Positions 42,284 to 50,885 of a stretch of 64,000 nt of DNA are shown piece by piece; position 1 is the first letter of the stretch, and each line of letters begins with the position of its first letter. The translations under genes were made by a program, and so were the position numbers. The notes below the pieces were generated by a model, which saw nothing but the letters and a program-made list of their open reading frames with translations, ran no database searches and was not told where the DNA came from. The DNA comes from Mesorhizobium sp. M2D.F.Ca.ET.226.01.1.1 (GTDB lineage Bacteria; Pseudomonadota; Alphaproteobacteria; Rhizobiales; Rhizobiaceae), in assembly GCF_004022705.2 (NCBI RefSeq), contig NZ_RZOY02000009.1, positions 1 through 64,000 of the forward strand. The letters run 5' to 3'.

Positions 42284-42631
42284 GATGGGCAGTTCTTGGG
42301 CCCTGGCGACGATACCATCGCCGAAGCGCTCGACAAAGAGCGCGCCTTCCACCGTCCGGCGGATCAGCACGTTGCGCTTGTCGAGCTCGTCGCGATGGCG
42401 CGAGACCAGCTTCAGCGCCCCCATCGTATCCAGCGCCCGGGTGATGACCGGCTTGGTGACGTTGAGCCTGGCGGCTAGCCCGCGCACGGTATGGGGCGGC
42501 GGATCGAGATAGATGGTGAACAGGATCGCCGTCTGGCGCATGGTGAGATCGGGCTCGCCATCGCGCACCTGCGCCAGCATCACCTGCTGCCACAGTCGCA
42601 AGGCCTGGCTCGGGCGCATCGAGATCGACAT
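42281..42631 (-). CDS. MarR-type winged-helix regulator
   Basis: A 116-residue single-domain protein with a winged-helix core (LTMRQTAILFTIYLDPPPHTVRGLAARLNVTKPVITRALDTMGAL in segments) typical of MarR. Its length is short, with reduced flanking dimerisation helices. It lies between an M17 aminopeptidase and an NlpC/P60 peptidase on the same strand, so it is likely part of that operon. Its stop codon coincides with the edge of a palindromic repeat, raising the possibility that the C-terminus was trimmed. Targets are unknown. Confidence 0.8.
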   Translation of the reverse strand: MSISMRPSQALRLWQQVMLAQVRDGEPDLTMRQTAILFTIYLDPPPHTVRGLAARLNVTKPVITRALDTMGALKLVSRHRDELDKRNVLIRRTVEGALFVERFGDGIVARAQELPI

Positions 42632-42692
42632 CGCCCAAGCATGCCGGTAAATTGTTTCGGTTCCGTTTCAGTGGGGGACGCCCGCCAATTGC

Positions 42693-44057
42693 TCAGGCAA
42701 ATCGCTGCGTAATGATGCGCTCCAGCGCGCGAATGCCCTGCGCGTCGCCGCCGGTCAGGCCGTAAGGGCGATCGGCCGGGTTCCAGGCGAAGATGTCGAA
42801 ATGCGCCCAGCTGCCAGTCTTCTCGACGAAGCGCTTGAGGAAAAGTGCCGCGGTGATCGATCCGGCAAAGCCGTCGGTGGTGACGTTGTTGATGTCGGCG
42901 ATCTTCGAGGAAAGCTTCTGATCGTAAGGACGCCACAGAGGCATGCGCCACAGCGGATCCTCGACCGCCACGGACGCGGCGGCAAGGTCGGCGGCGAGCG
43001 TCTCGTCGCTGGTGTAGAAAGGCGGCAAATCCGGGCCCAGCGCGACGCGGGCGGCTCCGGTTAGCGTCGCCATGTCGATCAGCAAGGCGGGCTGTTCCTC
43101 GTCGGCCAGCGCCAGCGCGTCGGCCAGGATCAGCCTGCCTTCAGCGTCGGTGTTGCCGATCTCGACGGTGATACCCTTGCGGCTCCTGAGCACGTCGCCG
43201 GGCCGGAAGGCATTGCCGGCGATCGAATTCTCGACGGCGGGTATCAGCACCCGCAGCCGGACATTCAATTTCGCCGCCATGATCATCGAGGCGAGGCCCA
43301 GCACGTTGGCGGCGCCGCCCATGTCCTTCTTCATCAAAAGCATGCCGGACGACGGCTTGATATCGAGGCCGCCGGTGTCGAAGCAGACACCCTTGCCGAC
43401 GAGCGTCACCTTCGGCGCATCGCTTGGACCCCAGGTCATGTCGATCAGCCGCGGCGCGCCGGTGGAGGCGCGGCCGACGGCGTGGATCATCGGGAAATTC
43501 CTCGCCAGAAGATCGTCGCCATGGGTCACGGAGATATCGGCGCCATGGGCGGCCGCCAGCTGCCGGGCGGCTTCTTCCAGCTCGACCGGCCCCAGGTCGC
43601 TGGTCGGCGTGTTCACGAGGTCGCGCACCAGGAACACGCTGTCGGCGATGCGGCGCAGACGCGCCGCGTCGGCGCCTTCCGGCAGCGCAAAGCGCAGAGC
43701 CTTGCCGGGCTTCTTGCCGTAGCGGGTGAAGACATAGCCGCCGAGGACCAGCGCGAGCGCGGCCAGGTCGGGCTGGCGCAAGTCCGACGCAAAATGCCAA
43801 TCGCCTTCCGGCAGCGCCCTTGCAAGCGCGCCGAGGGCCAAAGCGCTTTCGCCGTCGCCCATGCCGAACAGCGCGCCGGCAAGGCCACCGTCCTCGCCCG
43901 GCAAGACCAGGGTACGCCCCGCCTCGCCGGAAAAACCGTTGGCCCTTGCCCAGGCGATGGCGGCTGGCGGCAATGCCGTTGCTTCGAGGGCATCCTTTGC
44001 CACCAGATAGACTGGCAGGGCGGCTTGCGGCTTCTGTTCGACCAATTCGACGGGCAT
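42693..44057 (-). CDS. Leucyl aminopeptidase family (M17) metallopeptidase
   Basis: A 454-residue peptidase with the two-metal M17 active site: VGKGVCFDTGGLDIKPSSGM (metal-binding Lys/Asp), KKDMGGAA and the signature NTDAEGRLILADAL. The N-terminal domain is shorter than in PepA, fitting the PepB-like group of alphaproteobacteria. It removes N-terminal residues from peptides in the cytoplasm. It heads the run with the MarR and NlpC/P60 genes, a pairing that suggests turnover of peptides including muropeptides. It is divergent from tadD. Confidence 0.92.
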   Translation of the reverse strand: MPVELVEQKPQAALPVYLVAKDALEATALPPAAIAWARANGFSGEAGRTLVLPGEDGGLAGALFGMGDGESALALGALARALPEGDWHFASDLRQPDLAALALVLGGYVFTRYGKKPGKALRFALPEGADAARLRRIADSVFLVRDLVNTPTSDLGPVELEEAARQLAAAHGADISVTHGDDLLARNFPMIHAVGRASTGAPRLIDMTWGPSDAPKVTLVGKGVCFDTGGLDIKPSSGMLLMKKDMGGAANVLGLASMIMAAKLNVRLRVLIPAVENSIAGNAFRPGDVLRSRKGITVEIGNTDAEGRLILADALALADEEQPALLIDMATLTGAARVALGPDLPPFYTSDETLAADLAAASVAVEDPLWRMPLWRPYDQKLSSKIADINNVTTDGFAGSITAALFLKRFVEKTGSWAHFDIFAWNPADRPYGLTGGDAQGIRALERIITQRFA

Positions 44058-44095
44058 GCGATGATCTCCGGCCGAACACGATGAGTCAGCGCTTC

Positions 44096-44110
44096 TTAAC
44101 GGTCCGTTAG
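44096..44110. promoter_or_regulatory. CtrA-box candidate upstream of tadD
   Basis: TTAA-CGGTCCG-TTAG matches the CtrA consensus TTAA-N7-TTAA with one mismatch and lies 73 bp before the tadD start. A GAGTC (GANTC) site is at 44083-44087. It also lies upstream of the divergent M17 peptidase gene, but a pilus target is more in line with CtrA biology. Confidence 0.5.
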
Positions 44111-44182
44111 GGTTAACAGAATATTTCTGCGGGAGGGAAGACGGCCAGGCAATGGCCGCACAGGAATGGAGACCAGGCGCAG

Positions 44183-45016
44183 ATGCCTACCACAGCCTTG
44201 AACCTTGCAGCCAAGCGTCTGATCACCACGGCATTCATGGCGGCATTGGCAGCCAGCGTTGCGGGCTGCGGCAGCACCAGCAAGTTCACCACCGGCTCCA
44301 TCTCGCGTTCCGACAGCAAGCCGCTGGAAACGATGTCGGCCGGCGACTTGCACACCGCGACGTCCAGGCTCGGCCAATCCTACGCCCGCAACCCGAACGA
44401 CAAGCGCCTGGCGATCAATTTCGCGGCGGCGCTGCAGATGGACGGCGATGCCGACCAGTCGTTGGCCGTGATGCGCAAGCTGGCGATCGCCTATCCCAAG
44501 GATCGAGACGTGCTGGCGGCCTATGGCAAGGCGCTCGCCGCCAACGGCCAGTTCGAGCCGGCGCTCGACGCCGTGCGCCGCGCGCAGACGCCCGAATATC
44601 CGGACTGGAAGCTGGTGTCGGCGGAAGCCGCCATTCTCGACCAGATGGGACAGAAGGACGAGGCCCGGCAGGATTACCGCAAGGCGCTGGAGCTGAAGCC
44701 GAACGAGCCTTCGGTGCTGTCCAATCTCGGTATGTCTTATGTGCTCGAAGGCGACCTGCGCACGGCCGAGACCTATATGCGCTCGGCCGCGCAACAGCCG
44801 GGCGCCGACAGCCGGGTACGACAGAACCTGGCACTGGTGGTGGGCCTGCAGGGCCGCTTCGACGAGGCCGAGAAGATCGCCTCGCAGGAATTGTCGCCCG
44901 AGCAGGCGCAGGCCAACGTCGCCTATTTGCGCCAGATGCTTGCCCAGCAGAACGCCTGGACCCAGCTGAAGGACCAGGACAAGAACAAAGACAAGGCGAA
45001 GGTCGCCACGAACTGA
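44183..45016 (+). CDS. tadD: Tad pilus assembly lipoprotein TadD (TPR)
   Basis: A 277-residue protein with a lipoprotein signal (lipobox SVAGC, mature Cys near residue 29) and several TPR motifs (for example PSVLSNLGMSYVLEGDLRTAETYM and DVLAAYGKALAANGQFEPALDAV in segments). TadD is thought to act as a pilotin for the secretin CpaC in the outer membrane. It is convergent with tadC, with which it shares a bidirectional terminator. Confidence 0.9.
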   Translation: MPTTALNLAAKRLITTAFMAALAASVAGCGSTSKFTTGSISRSDSKPLETMSAGDLHTATSRLGQSYARNPNDKRLAINFAAALQMDGDADQSLAVMRKLAIAYPKDRDVLAAYGKALAANGQFEPALDAVRRAQTPEYPDWKLVSAEAAILDQMGQKDEARQDYRKALELKPNEPSVLSNLGMSYVLEGDLRTAETYMRSAAQQPGADSRVRQNLALVVGLQGRFDEAEKIASQELSPEQAQANVAYLRQMLAQQNAWTQLKDQDKNKDKAKVATN

Positions 45017-45047
45017 CCGCGGGCGCCGGCAAGCGTCGACTGCTGCC

Positions 45048-45090
45048 TGATCAAAAAAGCCGCGCGAATCCCGCGCGGCTTTTTTGATCA
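45048..45090. terminator. Bidirectional terminator between tadD and tadC
   Basis: TGATCAAAAAAGCCGCGCG-N5-CGCGCGGCTTTTTTGATCA (written in two arms) is a perfect inverted repeat. It has a GC core and A/T runs on both sides, so it can terminate both the rightward tadD and the leftward tadC transcripts. Confidence 0.93.
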
Positions 45091-45104
45091 GGCGAACCGA
45101 TAGT

Positions 45105-46121
45105 TTACTGGCTCGAGGAGCTGTGCTGGTCGCCGAAGATGCCGCGCTGGCTGACCTGGATGCCGGCCGGGCCCAGAATGATGGCGAACAGGACCGGCAG
45201 GAAGAACAGGATCATCGGCACGGTGAGCTTCGGCGGAAGTGCCGCCGCCTTCTTCTCGGCCGCGTTCATGCGCATGTCGCGGCTTTCCGAGGCGAGCACG
45301 CGCAGCGCGTGCGCCACCGGCGTGCCGTAACGTTCGGCCTGGACCAGGGCCTGGGAGACCGACTTCACCGATTCCAGGCCGGTGCGGCTCGCCAGGTTCT
45401 CATAAGCGATCTTGCGATCCTGCAGATAGGACAGCTCGGCGTTGGTGAGCACGAATTCCTCGGCAAGCGGCACCGACTGCGCGCCGATCTCATCGGCAAC
45501 CCTACGCAGGGCCGCTTCCACCGACATGCCGGATTCCACGCAGATCAGCATCAGGTCGAGCGCGTCAGGCCAGGCCAGCTGGATCGACTGCTTGCGCTTG
45601 GTCGCGCGGTTGTTGACGTAGAGGATCGGCGCGTAGAAGCCGCCATAGGCAACGACGACGCAGACGAACAGCTTGATGAAGGCCGGCTGCTGCGGCAGGC
45701 CGCCGAGCACGAACAGATAGATGGCCGCGAGCGCAAAGCCGACGAATGGCAGGACGAGGCGGAAAAAGAGGAAGCGCGTCAGCGGGTTCTGGCCGCGAAA
45801 GCCCGCGACCTTGAGCTTCTGGACCGTGCTTTCGTCGGCAAGCGCGCGCCTGAGATCCAGGCGGTCGACGATGTTGCGCATGCCGATCGACTGTTCCTCG
45901 CGCAAGCCCTTGCGGCGGCGGTCGGCCTCGCTGGCCAGCCGCGCACGCTGCTCGGCGCGCAATTTGTCGCGTTCGAGCGCCACGCTCTTCATGCGCGACT
46001 TGAGCGACGTGCCGCCGAGCGCCGGCATGAGGGTGAAGACGGTCGCGAACACCGCGATGGCGACCAGCATCGCGATCAGGAAGGAAGGGTCGGTGAGTGT
46101 TTTGATGACCTGTTCTGTCAT
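45105..46121 (-). CDS. tadC: Tad pilus inner-membrane platform protein TadC
   Basis: A 338-residue type II secretion F-domain protein with membrane helices near the N-terminus (FLIAMLVAIAVFATVFTLMP), mid-protein and C-terminus (TVPMILFFLPVLFAIILGPA). The GspF core includes DALDLMLICVESGMSVEAAL. With TadB it forms the platform on which the ATPase CpaF acts. It is the last gene of the leftward cpaB-tadC operon, 13 nt after tadB. Confidence 0.94.
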   Translation of the reverse strand: MTEQVIKTLTDPSFLIAMLVAIAVFATVFTLMPALGGTSLKSRMKSVALERDKLRAEQRARLASEADRRRKGLREEQSIGMRNIVDRLDLRRALADESTVQKLKVAGFRGQNPLTRFLFFRLVLPFVGFALAAIYLFVLGGLPQQPAFIKLFVCVVVAYGGFYAPILYVNNRATKRKQSIQLAWPDALDLMLICVESGMSVEAALRRVADEIGAQSVPLAEEFVLTNAELSYLQDRKIAYENLASRTGLESVKSVSQALVQAERYGTPVAHALRVLASESRDMRMNAAEKKAAALPPKLTVPMILFFLPVLFAIILGPAGIQVSQRGIFGDQHSSSSQ

Positions 46122-46134
46122 TGGACCCGTGCCC

Positions 46135-47169
46135 CTACACTTCGAAGTTCATCATCTTGCGCATCACCAGGATGCCGATCGACATCCAGACACCCGAGCA
46201 GCCCAGGATCAGGTGGCCGACACTGGTGGTGAACAGCGGCATGATGTAGTTCGGGCTCGAGAGATAGACTAGGAAGGCGACGACGAAAGGCAGGGCGCCG
46301 ATGATGACGGCGGACGCCTTGGCCTCCATCGACAGCGCCTGGACCTTGGCCTTCATCTTCTTGCGGTCGCGCAGAACGCGCGAAAGGTTGCCCAGCGCCT
46401 CGGACAGGTTGCCGCCGGCCTGCGACTGGATCTGGATGACGATGCCGAAGAAGCCCGCTTCGGTGCACGGCATGGTCTCGGACATGCGCATGGCGGCGTC
46501 GGGCACCGACAGGCCCATCTGTTGGGAATCGACGATACGACGGAATTCGGCCCGAACCGGTTCGGGCGATTCGTTGGCGATCAGGCGGATCGCATCGTTG
46601 AGCGGCAGGCCGGACTTGACCGCACGCACGATGATGTCGAGCGCGTTCGGAAACTCTTCCAGGAAAGCCTTGACGCGACGTGCGCGGCGAAACGACACGA
46701 ACCAGCGCGGCAGGCCGAGGCCACCCGCGAGCAGCGCGCCTGGCAGAGCCCACAGAGGCGCGTTGATGAAAAAGAGAAGGGCCGTGAGCACGAGGCCGCA
46801 AACCGCGGAATAGATATAGAAGCGCTCGATCGAAACCGTCATCCCGGCCTGGCGGATCTGGACCTTCAGCGGCGGTTTCTTGACGTTGAGATCGTTGCTC
46901 TTCTGCTTCTCGTCCAGCTGCTTGAGCGAGTCCTGAAGGCTCTTGCGCCGCTTGACCGCTTCCGCCGCGCGGTCGCGCGTGGCTTTCACCACGGACCGGT
47001 CGGTTTCGGCCGTCTTGATGGTCTGAAGCCGCTTGCCGGCCTGCTTCTCGTTGTCGATGCGCGTGAACAGGAAAGCATAGGCCACCGCGCCGGCGCTGAG
47101 GCCGGCAAGCACGACGAACGCCAGGACGGTGGTGTCAATTCCGAACATCGATCGGGATTCCCAGGACAT
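46135..47169 (-). CDS. tadB: Tad pilus inner-membrane platform protein TadB
   Basis: A 344-residue GspF-domain protein paralogous to TadC. An N-terminal helix (VLAFVVLAGLSAGAVAYAFLF broken after 20) precedes a basic cytoplasmic region. The T2SF domain follows, with ALDIIVRAVKSGLPLNDAIR and C-terminal helices. It is separated from cpaF by 110 bp containing an intergenic repeat, the widest gap in this operon. Confidence 0.94.
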   Translation of the reverse strand: MSWESRSMFGIDTTVLAFVVLAGLSAGAVAYAFLFTRIDNEKQAGKRLQTIKTAETDRSVVKATRDRAAEAVKRRKSLQDSLKQLDEKQKSNDLNVKKPPLKVQIRQAGMTVSIERFYIYSAVCGLVLTALLFFINAPLWALPGALLAGGLGLPRWFVSFRRARRVKAFLEEFPNALDIIVRAVKSGLPLNDAIRLIANESPEPVRAEFRRIVDSQQMGLSVPDAAMRMSETMPCTEAGFFGIVIQIQSQAGGNLSEALGNLSRVLRDRKKMKAKVQALSMEAKASAVIIGALPFVVAFLVYLSSPNYIMPLFTTSVGHLILGCSGVWMSIGILVMRKMMNFEV

Positions 47170-47201
47170 TTCGCCGTTTCGGCGAAACGGCGAGCCGCCT
47201 T

Positions 47202-47262
47202 GTCTCTTTGTTTAGACGCAATTCCGGACGGAAAACCGCTTCACACTTTTCCTGGAATTGCT
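47202..47262. repeat. Imperfect palindromic intergenic repeat, copy 2
   Basis: Same element as 8978-9039: CTCTTTGTTT, GACGCAATTCCGGACGG, AAAACCGCTTCACACTTTTC and CTGGAATTGC. The ends GCAATTCC and GGAATTGC are perfectly inverted. It lies inside the tad operon between cpaF and tadB, where the transcript could fold into a stem and affect expression or stability of the distal genes. Confidence 0.75.
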
Positions 47263-47279
47263 TCAATCCTCCAAATGCA

Positions 47280-48776
47280 TCAGTCAGCACGTTTCTCCAT
47301 CGCCTCGAGCGCATTGGCGAGGCGCTGCTCTTCGCCATAATAGCGGGCGCGGTCCCAGAAATGCGGGCGGCCGATGCCTGTCGACACATGCTCGCCGACC
47401 AGCCGGCCGGCCGCGTCCTCGCCCTTGATGTTGTAGAGGACCAGATCCTGCGTAATGATGACATCGCCTTCCATGCCGATCACCTCGGTGATGTGGGTGA
47501 TGCGGCGCGAGCCGTCGCGCAGGCGGGCCGCCTGGATGATCACGTCGATCGAGCCGACGATGATCTCGCGCACCGTGCGCTGCGGCAGCGAATAGCCGCC
47601 CATGGCGATCATCGATTCCATACGATTAAGGCATTCGCGCGGGCTGTTCGAGTGGATCGTCCCCATCGAGCCGTCGTGGCCGGTGTTCATCGCCTGCAAA
47701 AGGTCGAACACCTCCGGTCCGCGCACCTCGCCGACGATGATCCGCTCCGGCCGCATGCGCAGGCAGTTCTTGACCAGATCGCGCATGGTCACCTCGCCCT
47801 CGCCCTCGAGATTGGGCGGGCGGGTTTCGAGACGGACCACATGCGGCTGCTGCAGCTGCAGTTCCGCCGAGTCCTCGCAGGTGATGACGCGCTCCTCGCG
47901 GTCGATATAGTTGGTCAGGCAATTGAGCAGCGTCGTCTTGCCGGAGCCAGTGCCGCCCGAGATGACTATATTGCAGCGAACGCGGCCGATGATCTTGAGG
48001 ACTTCGGCGCCTTGCGGCGAGATAGCGCCGAACTTTACCAGCTGGTCGAGCGTCAGCTTGTCCTTCTTGAACTTGCGGATGGTGAGCGCGGTGCCGTCGA
48101 TCGAGAGCGGCGGCGCGATGACATTCACGCGCGAGCCATCGGGAAGGCGCGCGTCGCAGATGGGGCTCGATTCATCGACGCGGCGGCCGACCTGGCTGAC
48201 GATGCGCTGGCAGATGTTGAGCAGCTGCTGATTGTCGCGGAAACGGACGCCGGTCTGTTCGACCCTGCCGTTGACTTCGATGTAGACGTTCTTGGAGCCG
48301 TTGACCATGATGTCGGCGATGTCGTCGCGGGCAAGCAGCGGCTCCAGCGGTCCGTAGCCCAAAACGTCATTGCAGATGTCTTCGAGCAGCTCTTCCTGCT
48401 CGGAGATCGACATCGCGAAGTTCTTGATCGCGATGATGTCGTTGACGATGTCGCGGATTTCCTCGCGCGCGCTCTCGGGATCGAGCTTAGCAAGCTGCGA
48501 CAGGTCGATCGTATCGATGAGCGCGGAAAAAACCTGGCTCTTGGTATCGTAGTAGGTTTCGGAACGCTCGCGCTGGACCCTTCTCGGCGGCTCGGGCGCC
48601 ATCGGCGGCGCCTCGACAGGGCGGCGGGTCGGTGGCGCGGCTGGCGCGCTGGGTGCCGGCGCGGGCGGCCGCTCGGCCGTCATCGTTCCGGTTGGAGCGG
48701 GAGCGGCGGGAGCAGCCGGCGGACGGAATTCGGGCGTTACCCGGTTGCCGTCGTCTGTGCCTCTTTTACCAAACAT
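47280..48776 (-). CDS. cpaF: Tad pilus assembly ATPase CpaF/TadA
   Basis: A 498-residue secretion ATPase of the VirB11/TadA group. The Walker A is ISGGTGSGKTTLLNC. The Asp box and Walker B regions are ITCEDSAELQLQQPH and MRPERIIVGEVRGPE, and the His box is MNTGHDGSMGTIHSNS. The first 90 residues are Pro/Ala-rich, followed by a three-helix domain. It powers Flp pilus extension and retraction. It lies 30 nt downstream of cpaE. Confidence 0.96.
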   Translation of the reverse strand: MFGKRGTDDGNRVTPEFRPPAAPAAPAPTGTMTAERPPAPAPSAPAAPPTRRPVEAPPMAPEPPRRVQRERSETYYDTKSQVFSALIDTIDLSQLAKLDPESAREEIRDIVNDIIAIKNFAMSISEQEELLEDICNDVLGYGPLEPLLARDDIADIMVNGSKNVYIEVNGRVEQTGVRFRDNQQLLNICQRIVSQVGRRVDESSPICDARLPDGSRVNVIAPPLSIDGTALTIRKFKKDKLTLDQLVKFGAISPQGAEVLKIIGRVRCNIVISGGTGSGKTTLLNCLTNYIDREERVITCEDSAELQLQQPHVVRLETRPPNLEGEGEVTMRDLVKNCLRMRPERIIVGEVRGPEVFDLLQAMNTGHDGSMGTIHSNSPRECLNRMESMIAMGGYSLPQRTVREIIVGSIDVIIQAARLRDGSRRITHITEVIGMEGDVIITQDLVLYNIKGEDAAGRLVGEHVSTGIGRPHFWDRARYYGEEQRLANALEAMEKRAD

Positions 48777-48806
48777 GATCGACTACCCGATGCCGCTCAA
48801 TCAACG

Positions 48807-50096
48807 TCACTTCTTGTTGCGCGAGAGCTTGCCGAGGATCGAGCCCAGGCCTGCCTTCTTCTTTGCCTTGATTTCGCTGCGTCCGGTCAGCACATGCGCG
48901 ATTTCATTGATGGTGGCGACGACCGGGTTCTTGGCGTCCATCTCGCTCAGCATGCGGCCATTGTTGGAGGCATTGCCGAACAGCAGCGGTTCAAAGTTGA
49001 TCACCGCCATCGGCGTGATGCCAAGCGGTTCGGCGAAATCGGCAGCCGCGATCTCCGGCCGCTTCGGCACCCCTGCCTGGTTGATGATCAGCTTCGGCGG
49101 CGGATCGTTCGGACGCAGCCGCTTCAGCATGTCCACCATGTTCTTGGTGTTGCGAAGATTTGCGAGCTCGGGCGTGGCGGTGATGACGATCTCATCGGCC
49201 TTGATCAGCGTGCTCTTCGTCCACCCGCTCCAGACGTGAGGCATATCGAGAACAAGCAGAGGCGCGCTGCGCTGCGCCGTCTCGATGACCTGCGAGAAGG
49301 CCTCGGCGTCGAAATCATAGACGCGCTCGAGCGTGGAAGGAGCCGCGAGCAGCGACAGATGTTCGGCGCATTGCGCGAGCAGGCGATCGAGATAGACCTC
49401 GTCCACCCGCTCGGGCGAAAATACAGCTTCGGCGATGCCTTGCGCCGGGTCCTGGTCGAAATTGATGTTGGCCGTGCCGAAGGCGAGATCGAGATCGGCG
49501 ATGACGACTTCGGATTTGAACAGCGACGACATCGCCCAGGCGACATTGTGGGCGATGGTCGAGGAGCCGACGCCGCCCTTGGCGCCGATGAAGGCGATCG
49601 AGCGGCCGATCGGCTCGGATTCCGGATCGACGAAGATCGACGACACGACGCTGACGATATCGGTCATCGAGACCGGCGCGATGACATATTCGGAAATGCC
49701 TGAACGGATCAGCTCGCGGTAGAGCCCGACATCATTGTAGTGGCCGATGACCACGACCTTGGAGGACGGATCGCAATATTCCGCGAGCTGGCCGAGTTGT
49801 TCGAGCAGCTGCTGCGGCTCGCTGCGCGATTCCAGCAGGATCAGGTTCGGCGTCGGCGCCGACTGGTAGAACTCGATCGCCGTCGGGACGCCGCCCATAT
49901 GGACCTTGAGATGGGCCTTGGCCATGCGGCGATCCTCGCCCGCGCGCTCCACGGGGTTGGCGACGCCTTCGGTCTCGCAGAAGGCCTGGATCGAAATGCG
50001 CGGTACCGGACGCAGCGCCTGCATGGCGGCGATGTCCTGCTGCGAAAGGTCGCCGGTCTCCGCGGGCGTGTCGTAGGCAAGATTGCTCATCGTCAT
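48807..50096 (-). CDS. cpaE: Tad pilus localisation ATPase CpaE/TadZ
   Basis: A 429-residue protein. An N-terminal atypical receiver-like domain is followed by a ParA/MinD-type ATPase domain with deviant Walker A FIGAKGGVGSSTIAHN. The region VIADLDLAFGTANINFDQDP follows. In the family it marks the polar site for Tad machine assembly, which fits the podJ polarity gene elsewhere in the window. It is 39 nt after cpaD in the same operon. Confidence 0.94.
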   Translation of the reverse strand: MTMSNLAYDTPAETGDLSQQDIAAMQALRPVPRISIQAFCETEGVANPVERAGEDRRMAKAHLKVHMGGVPTAIEFYQSAPTPNLILLESRSEPQQLLEQLGQLAEYCDPSSKVVVIGHYNDVGLYRELIRSGISEYVIAPVSMTDIVSVVSSIFVDPESEPIGRSIAFIGAKGGVGSSTIAHNVAWAMSSLFKSEVVIADLDLAFGTANINFDQDPAQGIAEAVFSPERVDEVYLDRLLAQCAEHLSLLAAPSTLERVYDFDAEAFSQVIETAQRSAPLLVLDMPHVWSGWTKSTLIKADEIVITATPELANLRNTKNMVDMLKRLRPNDPPPKLIINQAGVPKRPEIAAADFAEPLGITPMAVINFEPLLFGNASNNGRMLSEMDAKNPVVATINEIAHVLTGRSEIKAKKKAGLGSILGKLSRNKK

Positions 50097-50135
50097 GCTC
50101 TTTCCGTGACTGCTCTCTTCGTCGTCCGGCGCGGC

Positions 50136-50885
50136 TTAGTAAGTCACTTCCGAGTTGCCGAGGAACTCGTCCGAGATGCCTCTCGCCCGGTAGACGTCGA
50201 TCACCGCGCCGCGATTCTCAGCGTCGATTTCGGACTGCTTGCGCGGCCCGATCAGATCGTTGGGATTGGCCACCTGGGCCGCCAGGTTGTTCTGATAGGA
50301 GCAGCCGAAGTCGGCATAGTGCTTGTTCTCGGACGTCTCCGTCAGATCATCTGGCCAACGGCCGCATTTGTCGGTCTGGGCCCGCACCGCGACAAAGGCG
50401 ACGCGCACCGGCGCGGATGCCTCCGGCACGGCCGACTGATAGGATGTCATTACGATGCGGTTGCGTTTGACGCCGGCCGCCATGGCGAGCCTGGCAAAAT
50501 CGCGGCCGGCCGAGCGGGCGGCAAGCTCGTTGGCTGACCCGGCCGGGATCGCGATCGTCAGCGTCGGCGCGGCGCTCTTGTCGTAGCCGTCGAGGAAGCC
50601 GAGCAGCGCATCGCGCTGCGCGCCCGTCATGCCGCGATCGCCGGCGCCGACCGGCAGGTCGATCTTCTGGTTCTTCTCGGCGATGACGATCGGATGGGTG
50701 GTGCGATAATCGTCCGGGATTGACCCGACCGTGATGCTGTCGCGATTGGCACAGCCGGCGAGCGAGGCCGCGAGGGCGATCGCCAGCGCCGGGACCATCC
50801 GCCGACGGATCCTTACGATACCGGATGCTGTCCGGACGGTCATGACCTTCGATGCTGACTTGGACATATCCGCATTCCCACTCAT
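50136..50885 (-). CDS. cpaD: Tad pilus assembly protein CpaD
   Basis: A 249-residue lipoprotein. A signal segment ends in SLAGC (lipobox), and the mature domain carries the CpaD pattern (TLTIAIPAGSANELAARSAG; RPDDL-like CGRWPDDLTETSENKHYADFGCSYQ in segments). It is an outer-membrane/periplasmic component that supports the secretin. The start overlaps the cpaC stop by ATGA, so it is translationally coupled. Confidence 0.93.
   Translation of the reverse strand: MSGNADMSKSASKVMTVRTASGIVRIRRRMVPALAIALAASLAGCANRDSITVGSIPDDYRTTHPIVIAEKNQKIDLPVGAGDRGMTGAQRDALLGFLDGYDKSAAPTLTIAIPAGSANELAARSAGRDFARLAMAAGVKRNRIVMTSYQSAVPEASAPVRVAFVAVRAQTDKCGRWPDDLTETSENKHYADFGCSYQNNLAAQVANPNDLIGPRKQSEIDAENRGAVIDVYRARGISDEFLGNSEVTY

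Noticed and set aside
47208..49703. 831-codon plus-strand frame opposite cpaF and cpaE
   Set aside because: Antisense shadow across two pilus genes and their gap; no recognisable domains.
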